From VRUE01 sp963728835 (GTDB lineage: Bacteria; Actinomycetota; Thermoleophilia; Solirubrobacterales; 70-9): 64,000 bases of DNA. Under the pieces are notes generated by a model. It did no database searches, was not told the DNA's origin, and worked only from the letters and a program-made list of their open reading frames with translations. This document shows positions 1 through 10,040 of the stretch, piece after piece. Location of the stretch: assembly GCA_963728835.1 (NCBI GenBank), contig CAVSKZ010000001.1:310001-374000 (forward strand), in the 5' to 3' direction. The first letter of the stretch is position 1, and each line of letters begins with the position of its first letter. The position numbers and the translations under genes are program-made.

Positions 1-390
1 CGGCTTCGACCCCTCGGCGCGCCGCCAGGCCTGGGACGTGATCGCCGGCCTGCGCGACCTCGGCAAGACCGTCTTCCTCACCACCCACTACATGGACGAG
101 GCGCAGCGCCTCGCCGACCGGGTGGCGATCATCGCCGCCGGCGAGATCGTCGCCAGCGGCACCCCCGAGGACCTCGGCGATCGCGAGAGCCAGCCGGCGA
201 AGATCAGCTACCGCCTCGGCGGCGAGGCGGTCTCGGTCGAGACCACGACTCCGGTCGCCGACGCTGCACCGAGCTGACCGGACGCGCGGTCGCGGAGGGC
301 CTCGACCTCGAGGGCCTGGAAGTGACGCGGCCGAGCCTCGAGGACGTCTACCTCTCGCTGACCTCCGAGAACGGAGGGGACGAGCGATGA
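1..390 (+). CDS. ABC transporter ATP-binding protein, drug-export type (3' part, frameshifted)
   Basis: C-terminal part of an ABC ATPase; the 5' end lies outside the window. It opens at GFDPSARRQAW, the segment just after Walker B in DrrA/CcmA-type drug and lipid exporters, followed by the switch histidine in TTHYMDEAQRLADR. The reading frame changes once at about 255-271; the new frame carries the usual tail ending in EDVYLSLT and stops at 388-390. That stop overlaps the ATG of the following ABC-2 permease (ATGA), so the two form one exporter. The substrate cannot be deduced. The frameshift looks like a sequence error because the residues on both sides fit the family. Confidence 0.85.
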   Translation, partial: RLRPLGAPPGLGRDRRPARPRQDRLPHHPLHGRGAAPRRPGGDHRRRRDRRQRHPRGPRRSREPAGEDQLPPRRRGGLGRDHDSGRRRCTELTGRAVAEGLDLEGLEVTRPSLEDVYLSLTSENGGDER

Positions 391-1159
391 CCGGCCTGGC
401 GCTCGTCGCCCACCAGTTCCGCTACGACCAGAAGGCCTTCTGGCGCAATCCGGCGGCCGTCTTCTTCACGGTCGGCTTCCCGGTGATCCTGCTGCTGATC
501 TTCGCCACGGTGTTCGGCGACCAGACGATCGACGTGCGGGGCGGGATCGAGACCACCACCTACTACGTGCCGGCGATCATCACCCTCGCGGTGATCTCGG
601 CGACGATGCAGAACCTGGCGATGTCGCTGGTCATCGCTCGCGAGGACGGACGCCTAAAGCGGGGCCGCGGCACGCCGATGCCGGCCTGGGTCTTCGTCGC
701 CGGCCGGGTCGGCAACTCGATCGTCCTCGCCCTGATCATGCTCGCCCTGGTCGCGGGGCTGGGCCGCCTCCTCTACGGCGTCGCGATTCCCTGGGACCGG
801 CTGCCGGAGATCGTTGTCGTCCTCGTCGTCGGCGCCGCCGCCTTCTGCTGCCTCGGGATCGCGCTCACCGCGGCGATTCCCTCCCAGGACGCCGCGGCGC
901 CGATCGTCAACGCGCTGCTGCTGCCGCTCTACTTCCTCTCCGGCGTCTTCATCCCCGAAGACGAGCTGCCCGAGGGCGTGATCGACTTCGCCAACCACTT
1001 CCCGGTCCGCCACTTCTTCCAGGCCTTCTTCGACGCCTACGTTCCTGGCGGCGGCCGCCGGCCTGGACTGGGCCAACATCGCGATGCGTCGTCGCCTGGG
1101 GCGTCGCCGGCCTGCTGCTCGCGATCCGCTTCTTCCGCTGGACCCCGCGCGGCGGCTAG
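387..1159 (+). CDS. ABC-2 type transporter permease (two frameshifts near the 3' end)
   Basis: Membrane partner of the preceding ATPase. An N-terminal cytoplasmic stretch precedes a first membrane helix (FFTVGFPVILLLIFATVFG), then five further hydrophobic segments, and the ABC-2 motif GVFIPEDELPEGV near the C-terminus, typical of DrrB-like permeases. The frame shifts at about 1040 and again at about 1085; restoring it gives a final helix (VVAWGVAGLLLAIRFFRWT) and a TAG stop at 1157-1159, for roughly 257 residues, a normal family length. The ATG overlaps the ATPase stop by four bases, implying translational coupling. Both shifts look like single inserted bases. Confidence 0.85.
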
Positions 1160-1204
1160 CGACGCGGCACTGAATCCGGCGTCCCGTATAGCCTCCAGGG
1201 TCGA

Positions 1205-1567
1205 ATGCTGCATCACGTTCTCCTGGAGGTGTCCGACCTCGAGCGGAGCGCGTCGTTCTACGACTCGCTGCTCGCGCCCCTTGGCTGGCGGCGCCATTTC
1301 GAGGAGGACGAAACGATCGGCTGGGGCATCGCCAAGCCCGTCTTCTTCATCTCCGCCCACCACGAGCCGCAGGCCGGCTTCGGCCTGCTCAGCTTCTCGG
1401 GCCTCGGCATCGTCGCCGTCAAGGCGGCCTGGGAAGGCGGCATGAACGCGGGGGGCGTCAGCGTCTCGGACCCTGGCGAGCGCCGCTCCTACGGCTCCGG
1501 CTCCTACTCGGCGTTCCTCAAGGACCCCGACGGGTACGAGATCGAGGTCACGATCGGGTCTGACTAG
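1205..1567 (+). CDS. VOC-family (glyoxalase/bleomycin-resistance fold) protein
   Basis: A 120-residue single-domain VOC protein. It begins LHHVLLEVSDLERSASFYD, the first beta-alpha unit with the metal-ligand histidine, and ends AFLKDPDGYEIEV, the standard second module with the terminal glutamate ligand. Family members are metal-dependent lyases, dioxygenases or resistance proteins; nothing here identifies the substrate. It starts 46 bases after the ABC permease and ends 30 bases before gap, so it may be co-transcribed with either neighbour. Confidence 0.85.
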   Translation: MLHHVLLEVSDLERSASFYDSLLAPLGWRRHFEEDETIGWGIAKPVFFISAHHEPQAGFGLLSFSGLGIVAVKAAWEGGMNAGGVSVSDPGERRSYGSGSYSAFLKDPDGYEIEVTIGSD

Positions 1568-1596
1568 GACCCCCAACTCCCAGGAGGGTTGACTCA

Positions 1597-2600
<1,004 letters not shown>

Positions 2601-2622
2601 CCCGGCCGGGTCCTCGGGCACG

Positions 2623-3814
2623 GTGAGCTTCTCCAAGGCAAGCGTCCGCGACGCCGACGTCGCCGGCAAGCGCGTGCTCGTCCGGGTCGACTTCAACGTC
2701 CCGCTGGACGAGCGGACGGGTGGCCGACGACACGCGGATCCGGGCGGCGCTGCCGACGATCGAGCTGCTGCGCGAGCGCGGCGCGGCGGTGGTCCTCGTC
2801 TCCCACCTCGGCCGGCCCAAGGGGAAGGTCGACCCGGAGCTCTCGATGCGGCCCGGTCGGCGAGCGGCTGGCGGAGCTGCTCGGCGCGCCGGTTCGCCAG
2901 GCTCCCGCCGTGGTCGGCGAGGACGTCGAGACGATGGCCGCAAGGGCTCGGGCCAGGCGACGTGCTGCTGCTCGAGAACGTCCGCTTCGAGCCGGGCGAG
3001 ACCGAGAACGACCCGGAGCTCGCCGAGTCGCTGGCCGAGGCTCGCCGACCTCTACGTCAACGACGCCTTCGGCGCCGCCCACCGCGCCCACGCCAGCACC
3101 GCGGGGGTCGCCGAGTGCCTGCCCGGCTACGCCGGGCTGCTGCTGGAGCGCGAGGTGACCGAGCTGACCCGGGTGGTCGAGTCGCCGCAGCGGCCGCTCG
3201 TCGTCGTCCTCGGCGGCGCCAAGGTCAGCGACAAGGTCGGCGTCATCGACCGCTTCCTCGAGGTCGCCGACGAGATCCTGATCGGCGGCGCGATGTGCTT
3301 CAGCTTCTTCCGCGCGCAGGGCATCGCGACCGGCAACTCGCTGGTCGAGGAGGAGGGAGTGGGGCTGGCGGCCGAGGCGCTGGAGCGGGCAGCCGGCTCC
3401 GACTGCGAGCTGCGGCTGCCCGTCGACCTCGTCCTGGGCGAGAGCTTCGACGCCGGCACCGAGGTGCGCGAGAGCGACGGCGTCGAGGTGCCCGACGGCT
3501 GGATGGGGCTCGACATCGGCCCGCGCACCGCGGCGGCCTACGCCGAGGCGATCGGCGCCGCCGGCACCGTGCTCTGGAACGGGCCGATGGGCGCCTTCGA
3601 GCTGGAGCCCTTCGCGGCCGGCACCCGCGCGGTCGCCGAGGCCGTCGCCGCCGCGCCGGGGACGACCGTGGTCGGCGGCGGCGACTCGGTCGCGGCGCTG
3701 CAGCAGTTCGGGCTCGCTGAGAAAGTGGACTGGCTGTCGACCGGAGGAGGAGCGTCGTTGGAGCTGCTGGAGGGAAAGAAGCTGCCCGGGGTGGAGGCGC
3801 TGCGAGATGCCTAA
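2623..3814 (+). CDS. pgk: Phosphoglycerate kinase (about four frameshifts)
   Basis: ATP-forming transfer from 1,3-bisphosphoglycerate. GTG start; family signature KRVLVRVDFNVPLD in the first frame, then TRIRAALPTIELL and SHLGRP, DVLLLENVRFEPGE, LYVNDAFGAAHRAHAS, VVLGGAKVSDKVGVID, and the C-terminal ATP-site block GGGDSVAAL...STGGGASLELLEGK. The frame changes near 2715, 2850, 2940 and 3040; each can be repaired by removing one base, usually one of a doubled G or A. The restored length is about 396 residues, normal for the family. The stop at 3812-3814 overlaps the tpiA ATG, so the two are coupled. Loss of function is unlikely because the second half is a clean 250-residue reading frame. Confidence 0.93.
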
Positions 3815-4559
3815 CCGAACGCCGTACATCGCCGCCAACTGGAAGATGCACAAGACCGTCGCCGAGGCGGCCGAGTTCGTCGACGCGCTGCTGCCGCAGA
3901 TCGCGGCGACGCAGAGCGACGTCGTGATCTGCCCGCCGTTCACGGCGCTGAGCGCGGTGGTCGAGCGCCGCTACGGCACCGCCGTCAAGGTCGCCGCGCA
4001 GAACATGCACGAGGAGGCGTCGGGCGCCTTCACCGGCGAGGTCTCGGCGCCGATGCTGGTCGAGCTCGACGTCGAGGCGGTCGTCCTCGGCCACTCCGAG
4101 CGCCGCCAGTACTTCGGCGAGACCGACGAGGCGCTGGCGCGCAAGGTGCCGGCCGCGCTCGCCGCCGGGCTGGAGCCGATCCTCTGCGTCGGCGAGAGCG
4201 AGGAGGCGCGCGACGGCGGCCAGACCGAGGCGGTGCTGGAGCGCCAGCTGCAGGCCGACCTCGCCGGGGTCGAGGGCGGCAAGCTCGGCGACGTCGTCAT
4301 CGCCTACGAGCCGATCTGGGCGATCGGCACCGGGCGCACCGCGACCCCCGAGCAGGCCCAGGAGGCCTGCGCCTTCATCCGCGACGTGCTGCGCGAGCGC
4401 GGCGCCGCCGCCGACGCGGTCCGCATCCTCTACGGCGGCTCGGTCAAGCCCGGCAACGCCGCCGAGCTGATGGCCCAGCCCGACATCGACGGCGCCCTGG
4501 TCGGCGGCGCCAGCCTCGACGCCGGCGACTTCGCCGCGATCGTCAAGGCGGCCGGTTGA
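3807..4559 (+). CDS. tpiA: Triosephosphate isomerase
   Basis: Interconverts dihydroxyacetone phosphate and glyceraldehyde-3-phosphate. The 250-residue frame is intact, with catalytic lysine in AANWKMHKT, histidine in VLGHSERR, catalytic glutamate in AYEPIWAIGTG, and the phosphate-binding ILYGGSVKPGN and DGALVGGASL. It overlaps the end of pgk and the TTG start of gpmI. It is the only glycolytic gene of the run without a frameshift here. Confidence 0.97.
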   Translation: MPNRTPYIAANWKMHKTVAEAAEFVDALLPQIAATQSDVVICPPFTALSAVVERRYGTAVKVAAQNMHEEASGAFTGEVSAPMLVELDVEAVVLGHSERRQYFGETDEALARKVPAALAAGLEPILCVGESEEARDGGQTEAVLERQLQADLAGVEGGKLGDVVIAYEPIWAIGTGRTATPEQAQEACAFIRDVLRERGAAADAVRILYGGSVKPGNAAELMAQPDIDGALVGGASLDAGDFAAIVKAAG

Positions 4560-6082
4560 CGCTTCCCGCTCCCGTCGCTCGCGCTGGTCATCCTCGACGG
4601 CTGGGGCCTGGCCGAGCCCGGCCCCGGCAACGCGATCTCGCTCGCCGAGACGCCCGTCTTCGACCGGCTCTGGGCGGGCTTCCCCCACACCCAGCTCTCG
4701 GCCCAGGGCCGCGACGTCGGCCTGCCCGACGGGCAGATGGGCAACTCCGAGGTCGGCCACCTCAACCTCGGCGCCGGGGCGATCGTCAAGCAGGACCTGG
4801 CGCGGATCGACGACGCGATCGCCGACGGCAGCTTCTTCGAGAACGAGGCGCTGCTCGCCGCCTGCGACCGCGCCCGTCGCAGCCCGCGCGGGCGCCTGCA
4901 CCTGCTCGGCCTCGTCTCCGACGGCGGCGTCCACTCCGGCTGGGAGCACATCGAGGCGACGATCGAGCTGGCCTCCCAGGAGGGCGTCCCCGACGTCGTC
5001 TTCCACGCCTTCACCGACGGCCGCGACACGCTGCCGCACGGCGGCCGCGGCTACGTCGCCGAGCTGGAGCGCTGGCTGCGCCAGGCCGGCCGCGTCGGCC
5101 ACCGTCAGCGGCCGCTACTACGCGATGGACCGCGACACGCGCTGGGAGCGGACCAAGCTCGCCTACGACGCGATCGTCCACGCCGAGGGCCTGCGCGCAG
5201 CGGAGCGCCGAGGAGGCGATCGAGGCCTCCTACGAGCGCGGACGAGACCGACGAGTTCGTCAAGCCGACGGTGATCGGCGACTACGACGGGGTCGCCGCC
5301 GGCGACGTCGGCGATCTTCGTCAACTTCCGCCCCGACCGGGCGCGGCAGATGACCCGCGCCCTGGCCGAGCCCGACTTCGACGAGTTCTCCCGCGCCGGC
5401 GGTCCGCTGCTCGACCTGACCACGATGACCGAGTACCGCAAGGGCTGGCCCTACCCGGTCGCCTTCCCCGAGGCGCGGCCGAAGACGACGCTGGCGGAGA
5501 CGATCTCCGAGGCGGGCGGCCGCCAGCTGCACGTCGCCGAGACCGAGAAGTACGCCCACGTCACCTACTTCTTCAACGGCGGCCGCGAGCAGGAGTGGGA
5601 GGGGGAGGAGCGCCACCTGGTCGAGTCGCCCCGCGACGTGCCGACCTACGACCACAAGCCCGAGATGAGCGCCCGCGCCGCCGCCGACGCCTTCGTCGAT
5701 CACTGGCGCGAGGGCGACTACCGCTTCGGCATCATCAACTTCGCCAACCCCGACATGGTCGGCCACACCGGCGTGATCCCGGCCGCGGTGGAGGCGGTCG
5801 AGGAGGTCGACGGCTGCCTCGGCGACGTGGTCGAGGCGGTGACCGCGAAGGGCGGCGCCTGCATCGTCACCGCCGACCACGGCAACTGCGACCACATGCT
5901 CGAGCCCGACGGCTCGCCCAACACCGCCCACTCGCTGAACCCGGTGCCGCTGATCGTCACCGCCGAGGGGCTGGCGCTGCGCGAGGCACGGCATCCTCGC
6001 CGACGTCGCCCCGACGGCGCTCGAGCTGCTCGGCATCCCCCAGCCCGCGGCGATGACCGGCGAGTCCCTGATCGTTCGTTGA
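4556..6082 (+). CDS. gpmI: 2,3-bisphosphoglycerate-independent phosphoglycerate mutase (several frameshifts)
   Basis: Mn-dependent interconversion of 3- and 2-phosphoglycerate (alkaline phosphatase fold). Recognisable blocks across frames are LALVILDGWGLAEPG with the metal aspartate, MGNSEVGHLNLGAG with the catalytic serine, DGGVHSGWEHI, FTDGRDTLPHGG, YAMDRDTRWERT, NFRPDRARQMT, TEKYAHVTYFFNGG, NFANPDMVGHTG and TADHGNCDHM. Frame changes lie near 4573, 5098, 5200, 5240, 5308 and 5990; nearly all are repaired by deleting one base, usually an extra G. A TTG start overlapping the tpiA stop best fits the N-terminus. The terminal CGT-TGA is contributed by a 42-bp palindromic repeat. Confidence 0.9.
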
Positions 6083-6119
6083 AGCCTTTTCCGGCCCATA
6101 GCCGGGTAACGCCTTCAAC
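6078..6119 (+). repeat. 42-bp palindromic repeat, copy a
   Basis: Imperfect palindrome with outer arms GTTGAAG and CTTCAAC and an inner CCGG...CCGG. Two further 42-bp copies lie at 23582-23623 and 37500-37541, all with TTTTCCGG on the 5' side when oriented alike. Here the repeat begins inside the last codons of gpmI: its GTTGA supplies the TGA stop. It separates gpmI from tgt. Likely a 3'-end hairpin or REP-like element. Confidence 0.8.
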
Positions 6120-6122
6120 GAG

Positions 6123-7334
6123 ATGAGGATCGAGCCCGAGAGGCTGAGCATTTGAGATCGAGGCGCGGGACGGGGCGGCCCGCGCCGGGGTGCTGCACAC
6201 GGCCCACGGGCCGGTCCAGACGCCGGCGTTCATCCCGCTGGCGACGAAGGGGACGCGTGCGCGGCCTGGAGGCTCGCGAGGTCGCCGAGCTCGGCTACGA
6301 GATGGTCCTGGGGAACACCTACCACCTGTTCGTCTCGCCGGGGCCGGAGCGGATCGCCGAAGGCCGGGGGGCTGCACGGGTTCATGGGCTGGGAGCGGGC
6401 GCTGATCACCGACTCGGGCGGGTTCCAGGTCTTCTCGCTCGCCCACGGCGGCGTCGCGAACGAGGTGAAGGGGAGCGGGCGGCCGGAGGGAGGACCACGG
6501 CTCGGTCGTCTCGATCGAGGAGGAGGGGGTGCGCTTCCGCTCCTACCGCGACGGGAGCCGAGCTGTTCATCTCGCCCGAGGTCTCGATGCAGGTGCAGGC
6601 GGCGCTCGGCTCCGACATCGCCCTCGTCTTCGACGAGTGCACGCCCTTCCACGCCGACCGCGACTACACGGCGCGCTCGATCGAGCGCACCCACCGCTGG
6701 CTCGACCGCTGCCTCGAGTGGCACGAGCGCGAGGGGCCCGGGCGCCAGGCGGTCTTCGGCATCGTCCAGGGCGGCGTCCACGAGGACCTGCGGCGCGAAT
6801 CGGCCGAGTACGTCTCCGCGGCCGGCGTCGACGGCATCGCGATCGGCGGCACCCTCGGCCGCGACAAGGAGGAGATGCGCGGGGTGCTGGCGATGACCGC
6901 GCCGCTGCTGCCCGACGAGGCGCCGAAGCACCTGCTCGGCATCGGCGAGGTCGACGACCTGCTCGCCGGCATCGCCCTCGGCCTCGACGTCTTCGACTGC
7001 GCCGTCCCGACCCGCCTCGCCCGCCACGGCGTCGCCCTCGTCCCCGAATCCCGACAACCGCTTCCGCCTCGACCTGCGCAAGGCCGGCCAGGAGGGCGAC
7101 CGCAACCCGATCGTCGACGGCTGCCCCTGCCCCGCCTGCCGGAACCACGACCGCGACTACCTCAGCTACCTCTCCCGCGCCGAGGAGCTGACCGCGGTCC
7201 GCCTCCTCTGCCTCCACAACCTCACCTACCTGCAGGAGCTGACGGCAGGCGCCCGCGCCGCGATCGGCGATGGCACCTTTGACAGCTACTCCGCTGGGGT
7301 CCTGGACGGCGTCGCTCCCTGGTCGAGCGCGTAG
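6123..7334 (+). CDS. tgt: tRNA-guanine transglycosylase (several frameshifts)
   Basis: Exchanges guanine-34 of GUN-anticodon tRNAs for a 7-deazaguanine precursor in queuosine synthesis. Blocks seen across frames are HTAHGPVQTPAFIPLATKG, YEMVLGNTYHLFVSPGP, ALITDSGGFQVFSLA with the catalytic-region aspartate, ALVFDECTPF, VFGIVQGGVHEDLRRESA, GIAIGGTLG, the nucleophile region LDVFDCAVPTRLARHG, and the zinc site CPCPAC with later C and H ligands. Frame changes near 6150, 6258, 6365, 6480, 6560 and 7050 are each fixed by removing one base. ATG 6123 plus a shift near 6150 gives the usual N-terminus. It begins 3 bases after the 42-bp repeat. Confidence 0.9.
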
Positions 7335-7351
7335 GCGCGGCGGAGAGGCGC

Positions 7352-8576
7352 CTATTCGGTGTTCTTGCTGACCAGGTCCTTGAATTCTTCGACGACCCTG
7401 TCGACCGTGTCGCCGGCGACTTCCGTGGCCTTGACGCCGGTTGCCTTGTCCGTCGTGTAGATGACCGCCGCGGCCACGGCGGCTGCGATCAGCACGAGGG
7501 CGACCAGTGCCATGACGAACCTGGCGAAGCGGGAGAAGGCGCTGCGCTTCTGCGCTCCCTGGGCTGGGTGGTGCGCGACCGGTGGCGGGGATGGGGCTCT
7601 GGGGACTGGGCGGCGTGTCGGCGAAGGCGCCGGGCGGTACTCGGTCTGGGCGGTGCGGTCCAGGCGGCGGGTCGCGGTCTCGCCGCCGAGGACCTGGTCG
7701 GGGTGGAGCCTTCGCCCAGGGGCAGGGTGACGTCCTCGCCCTGCAGGCCCAGCTGCAGGCCGCCGGCCAGCTCGCTCGGCGCTGGCGTAGCGGCGCCCCG
7801 GGTCGCCCTCGAGGGCGCGCAGCACCGCCGCCCCCAGCGTCTCGGGGACCTCGTCGTTGTAGGTGCTCGGCGGGAGGGGCCGCTCGTTCTGCTGGCGCAC
7901 GGCCAGCTCGGCCAGGGTCGAGCCCTCGTAGGGGAGCCGCCCGGTGAGGAACTGGTAGAGGACGACGCCGAGCGCGTAGACGTCGGTCGCCGGCGTCGCC
8001 TCCTCGCCGCGCACCTGCTCGGGGGCGAGGTAGGCGGCGGTCCCGACCACCGAGCCGACCTGGGTGATCCGCGTCTGTTCGACCGCGCGGGCGATGCCGA
8101 AGTCGGTCAGCTTCACCGTCATCTCGCCGCCGCCCACGGGACCGCCGACGATCATCAGGTTGCCCGGCTTGACGTCGCGGTGGATGATCCCGCGCCGGTG
8201 CGCGTAGTCGAGTCCGGCGCAGGCCTGGGCGCCGACCTCGGCCGCCGTCTCGGCGCCCAGCGGGCCCTGCCTCTGCAGGATCTGCGCGCCCGAGCGGCCC
8301 TCGACGTACTCCATGACGATGTAGTGGCGGCCCTCGTCGATGCCGGTGTCGTAGACCTGGACGATGTTGGGGTGGATCAGCTTGGCGACCGCGAGCGCCT
8401 CGCGGCGGAAGCGGGCGACGAAGCGCTCGTCGTCGGAGAGGTGCTCGGCGAGGATCTTGACCGCGACCGTGCGCTCGAGGGTCAGGTCGGTGGCCATGTG
8501 GACGCTCGACATCCCGCCCGAGCCGAGCCGGTCGCCGATCTCGTAGCGACCCGAGAGGGTGCCGTCTCTCGGTCAT
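7352..8576 (-). CDS. Membrane-anchored Ser/Thr protein kinase (frameshifts)
   Basis: Hanks-type kinase. Glycine-rich loop (GDRLGSGGMSSV), VAIK-type lysine in TVAVKIL, catalytic loop IIHRDVKPGNLM, DFG in KLTDFGIAR, and APE in YLAPEQ. After about 265 residues comes a low-complexity Pro/Arg linker, a single membrane helix (FVMALVALVLIAAAVAAAV) and a short extracellular tail; no PASTA repeats are visible. The frame changes near 8565 just after the start, and twice in the linker (about 7776 and 7705) with mutual compensation. The ATG overlaps the stop of the upstream lipoprotein gene (ATGA), so they form a two-gene operon. Confidence 0.88.
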
Positions 8577-9145
8577 TCGCCTTCGGCGGCCGGTTCGGCC
8601 GGGCTGACGCCGCCCGGTGCGCCGGTGCCGCCGTCTTCGCTCGGCGGGGGAGAGCCGGCTTGGGGCTCTTCCTTCTCCGCCTCGCGTTCTTCCGCTTTCA
8701 GCTTCCTTTTCTTCCTTTTCGGCTTCCTTCTCCGCCTCCTTTTCTTCCTTTTCCCGCTCCTTTTCCTCCTTTTCCGACCCGGAGGAGCTTTCTCCTCTCC
8801 TTCGGTGTCTTCGGTGGAGGGCTCGAATTCTTCGGTCGCGGCTTCTTCGCAGGTCGCGACGACTTCGCTCAGCCTGGCCGCGCCCCGTTCGAGCGCCTGC
8901 TTCAGCTCCGGATCGACCCCGCCCAGCGCTTCGACCTGTGCGCTCACCTCTTCGGCGGCGTTGGCGGCCCCGATGCATTCGCCTTCGTCTGCAAGCTGCT
9001 GGACGGTGTCGAGGTTTTCGCTGATCTCCGCCGCCGTGGCGCCGGGCAGCAGCTCGGCGTCGTTCCCTCCCCCGCAGGATGCGAGACCGACGGCGGTTGC
9101 GGCGCCGAGGGCGAGGGCAAGCATGAGGGCGGCCAGCTGACGCAT
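8573..9145 (-). CDS. Predicted lipoprotein with Glu/Lys-rich tail
   Basis: Function unknown. A lipoprotein signal (MRQLAALMLALALG..., lipobox LASC followed by GGG) leads into a helical region with conserved-looking cysteines (GECIGAANAAEEV, VATCEEAA). The C-terminal third is low complexity: in the annotated frame it is Lys/Arg-rich, but a neighbouring frame gives a regular E-K-E-E-K-E-x-E pattern between about 8700 and 8790, so two compensating frameshifts are probable and the true tail is likely a charged Glu/Lys helix. It is translationally coupled to the downstream kinase and may be its sensor or substrate (inference). Confidence 0.7.
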   Translation of the reverse strand: MRQLAALMLALALGAATAVGLASCGGGNDAELLPGATAAEISENLDTVQQLADEGECIGAANAAEEVSAQVEALGGVDPELKQALERGAARLSEVVATCEEAATEEFEPSTEDTEGEEKAPPGRKRRKRSGKRKKRRRRRKPKRKKRKLKAEEREAEKEEPQAGSPPPSEDGGTGAPGGVSPAEPAAEGE

Positions 9146-9200
9146 CGTTGCGAGTCTAGAGAACACCCTGTCGTGCGGGTTTTCCCTGCAAATTGAGCGC

Positions 9201-9942
9201 TCACTGGCCGGTGTGGAGGCGATCGGCGAGGCGCTGCGGCAGGCCAGCGGCGGCGATCGGCGTCCGCCGCAGTCGCGATTTCGTAGGGGACCCGGTGGAA
9301 GCAGGCGGTCTCCGCCTCGGTGTCGAGCTCCAGCCAGGCGGCGCGCGGGTCGCCGTCGCGGGGCTGGCCGACGCTGCCGGGGTTGATCAGCCAGCCGCCG
9401 CGACTGAGGTCGAGGAGGGCGCCGTCGCCCGCCTGCGCGCCCCTGGTCTCTCCGGATTCCCCGCCCTCGGGCCGGGTGAAGAAGAGGGCGACGTGAGAGT
9501 GGCCGATCAACCCGATGCGCAGCGGGTGTGCGTCCATGCCGGCGTCGGCCTGCTCGCGAGAGAGCACGTACTCCCAGACCGGGTCGCGGGGGGAGGCGTG
9601 GAAGAGGCCGATTCCCTCTCGCTCGCCGCTCGGCTCCAGCTCGCGCAGGAACTCCAGCGTGCGCTCGCCGACGTTGTCGCGCGTCCACTCGACCGCCACG
9701 GCGGCCGCCTCGGAGAAGGAGGAGATGTCGAGCGCGCCGAGGACCGCGAGGTCGTGGTTGCCGACCAGGCAGATCCCGCAGCGCTCGCGCACCAGGTCGG
9801 CGCATGCGTCGGGCTCGACTCCGTAGCCGACCACGTCGCCGAGGCACCAGGCTTCTTCGATTCCCGCCGCCTCGGTCGCGCCGAGAACCGCTTCGAGCGC
9901 CGGCAGGTTGGCGTGGACGTCGGTGATCACGGCAACGCGCAC
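9201..9942 (-). CDS. Metallophosphoesterase, YfcE/MJ0936-like (C-terminal frameshift)
   Basis: Calcineurin-like phosphodiesterase domain. Metal ligands are in VAVITDVHANLPALEAVL (D-x-H), WCLGDVVGYG (G-D), LVGNHD (GNHD), GLFHASP and GLIGHSHVALF (GHxH), followed by WLINPGSVGQPRDGDPRAAW, the family tail. GTG start at 9942. The frame changes near 9265; the alternative frame ends GLPQRLADRLHTGQ with a TGA at 9201-9203, a normal C-terminus for this family. Substrate unknown. It faces argS across a short intergenic palindrome. Confidence 0.85.
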
Positions 9943-9967
9943 GCCGGCCAGCGTATCCGTGCCAGGG

Positions 9968-10017
9968 GGGGTGTCTGACTTCAGGTGGCCAATGGCACCC
10001 ATGAAGTCAGACGCCCC
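9968..10017. repeat. 50-bp palindrome between divergent genes
   Basis: Arms GGGGTGTCTGACTTCA and TGAAGTCAGACGCCCC (15 of 16 complementary, the remaining pair G-T) flank an 18-nt centre that is itself partly palindromic (GGTGGCC...GGCACC). It lies in the spacer between the phosphoesterase and argS starts. No second copy in the window. Confidence 0.7.
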
Positions 10018-10040
10018 GGCCCCTGCATACGATGGGCGCG

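Noticed and set aside
3300..5102. Long minus-strand open frame opposite pgk, tpiA and gpmI
   Set aside because: Shadow of GC-rich plus-strand genes: composition is Arg/Ala/Gly/Asp repetitive with no motif, and the plus strand encodes full glycolytic enzymes.
2623..7334. Programmed frameshifting or recoding in glycolytic genes
   Set aside because: Shifts are numerous, at non-slippery and varied sites, mostly one-base insertions, and hit unrelated genes; sequence error is simpler.
6567..8978. 800-codon minus-strand frame spanning tgt and the kinase
   Set aside because: It crosses two genes of opposite orientation and only briefly matches real protein (a few kinase and lipoprotein codons) because of frameshifts.
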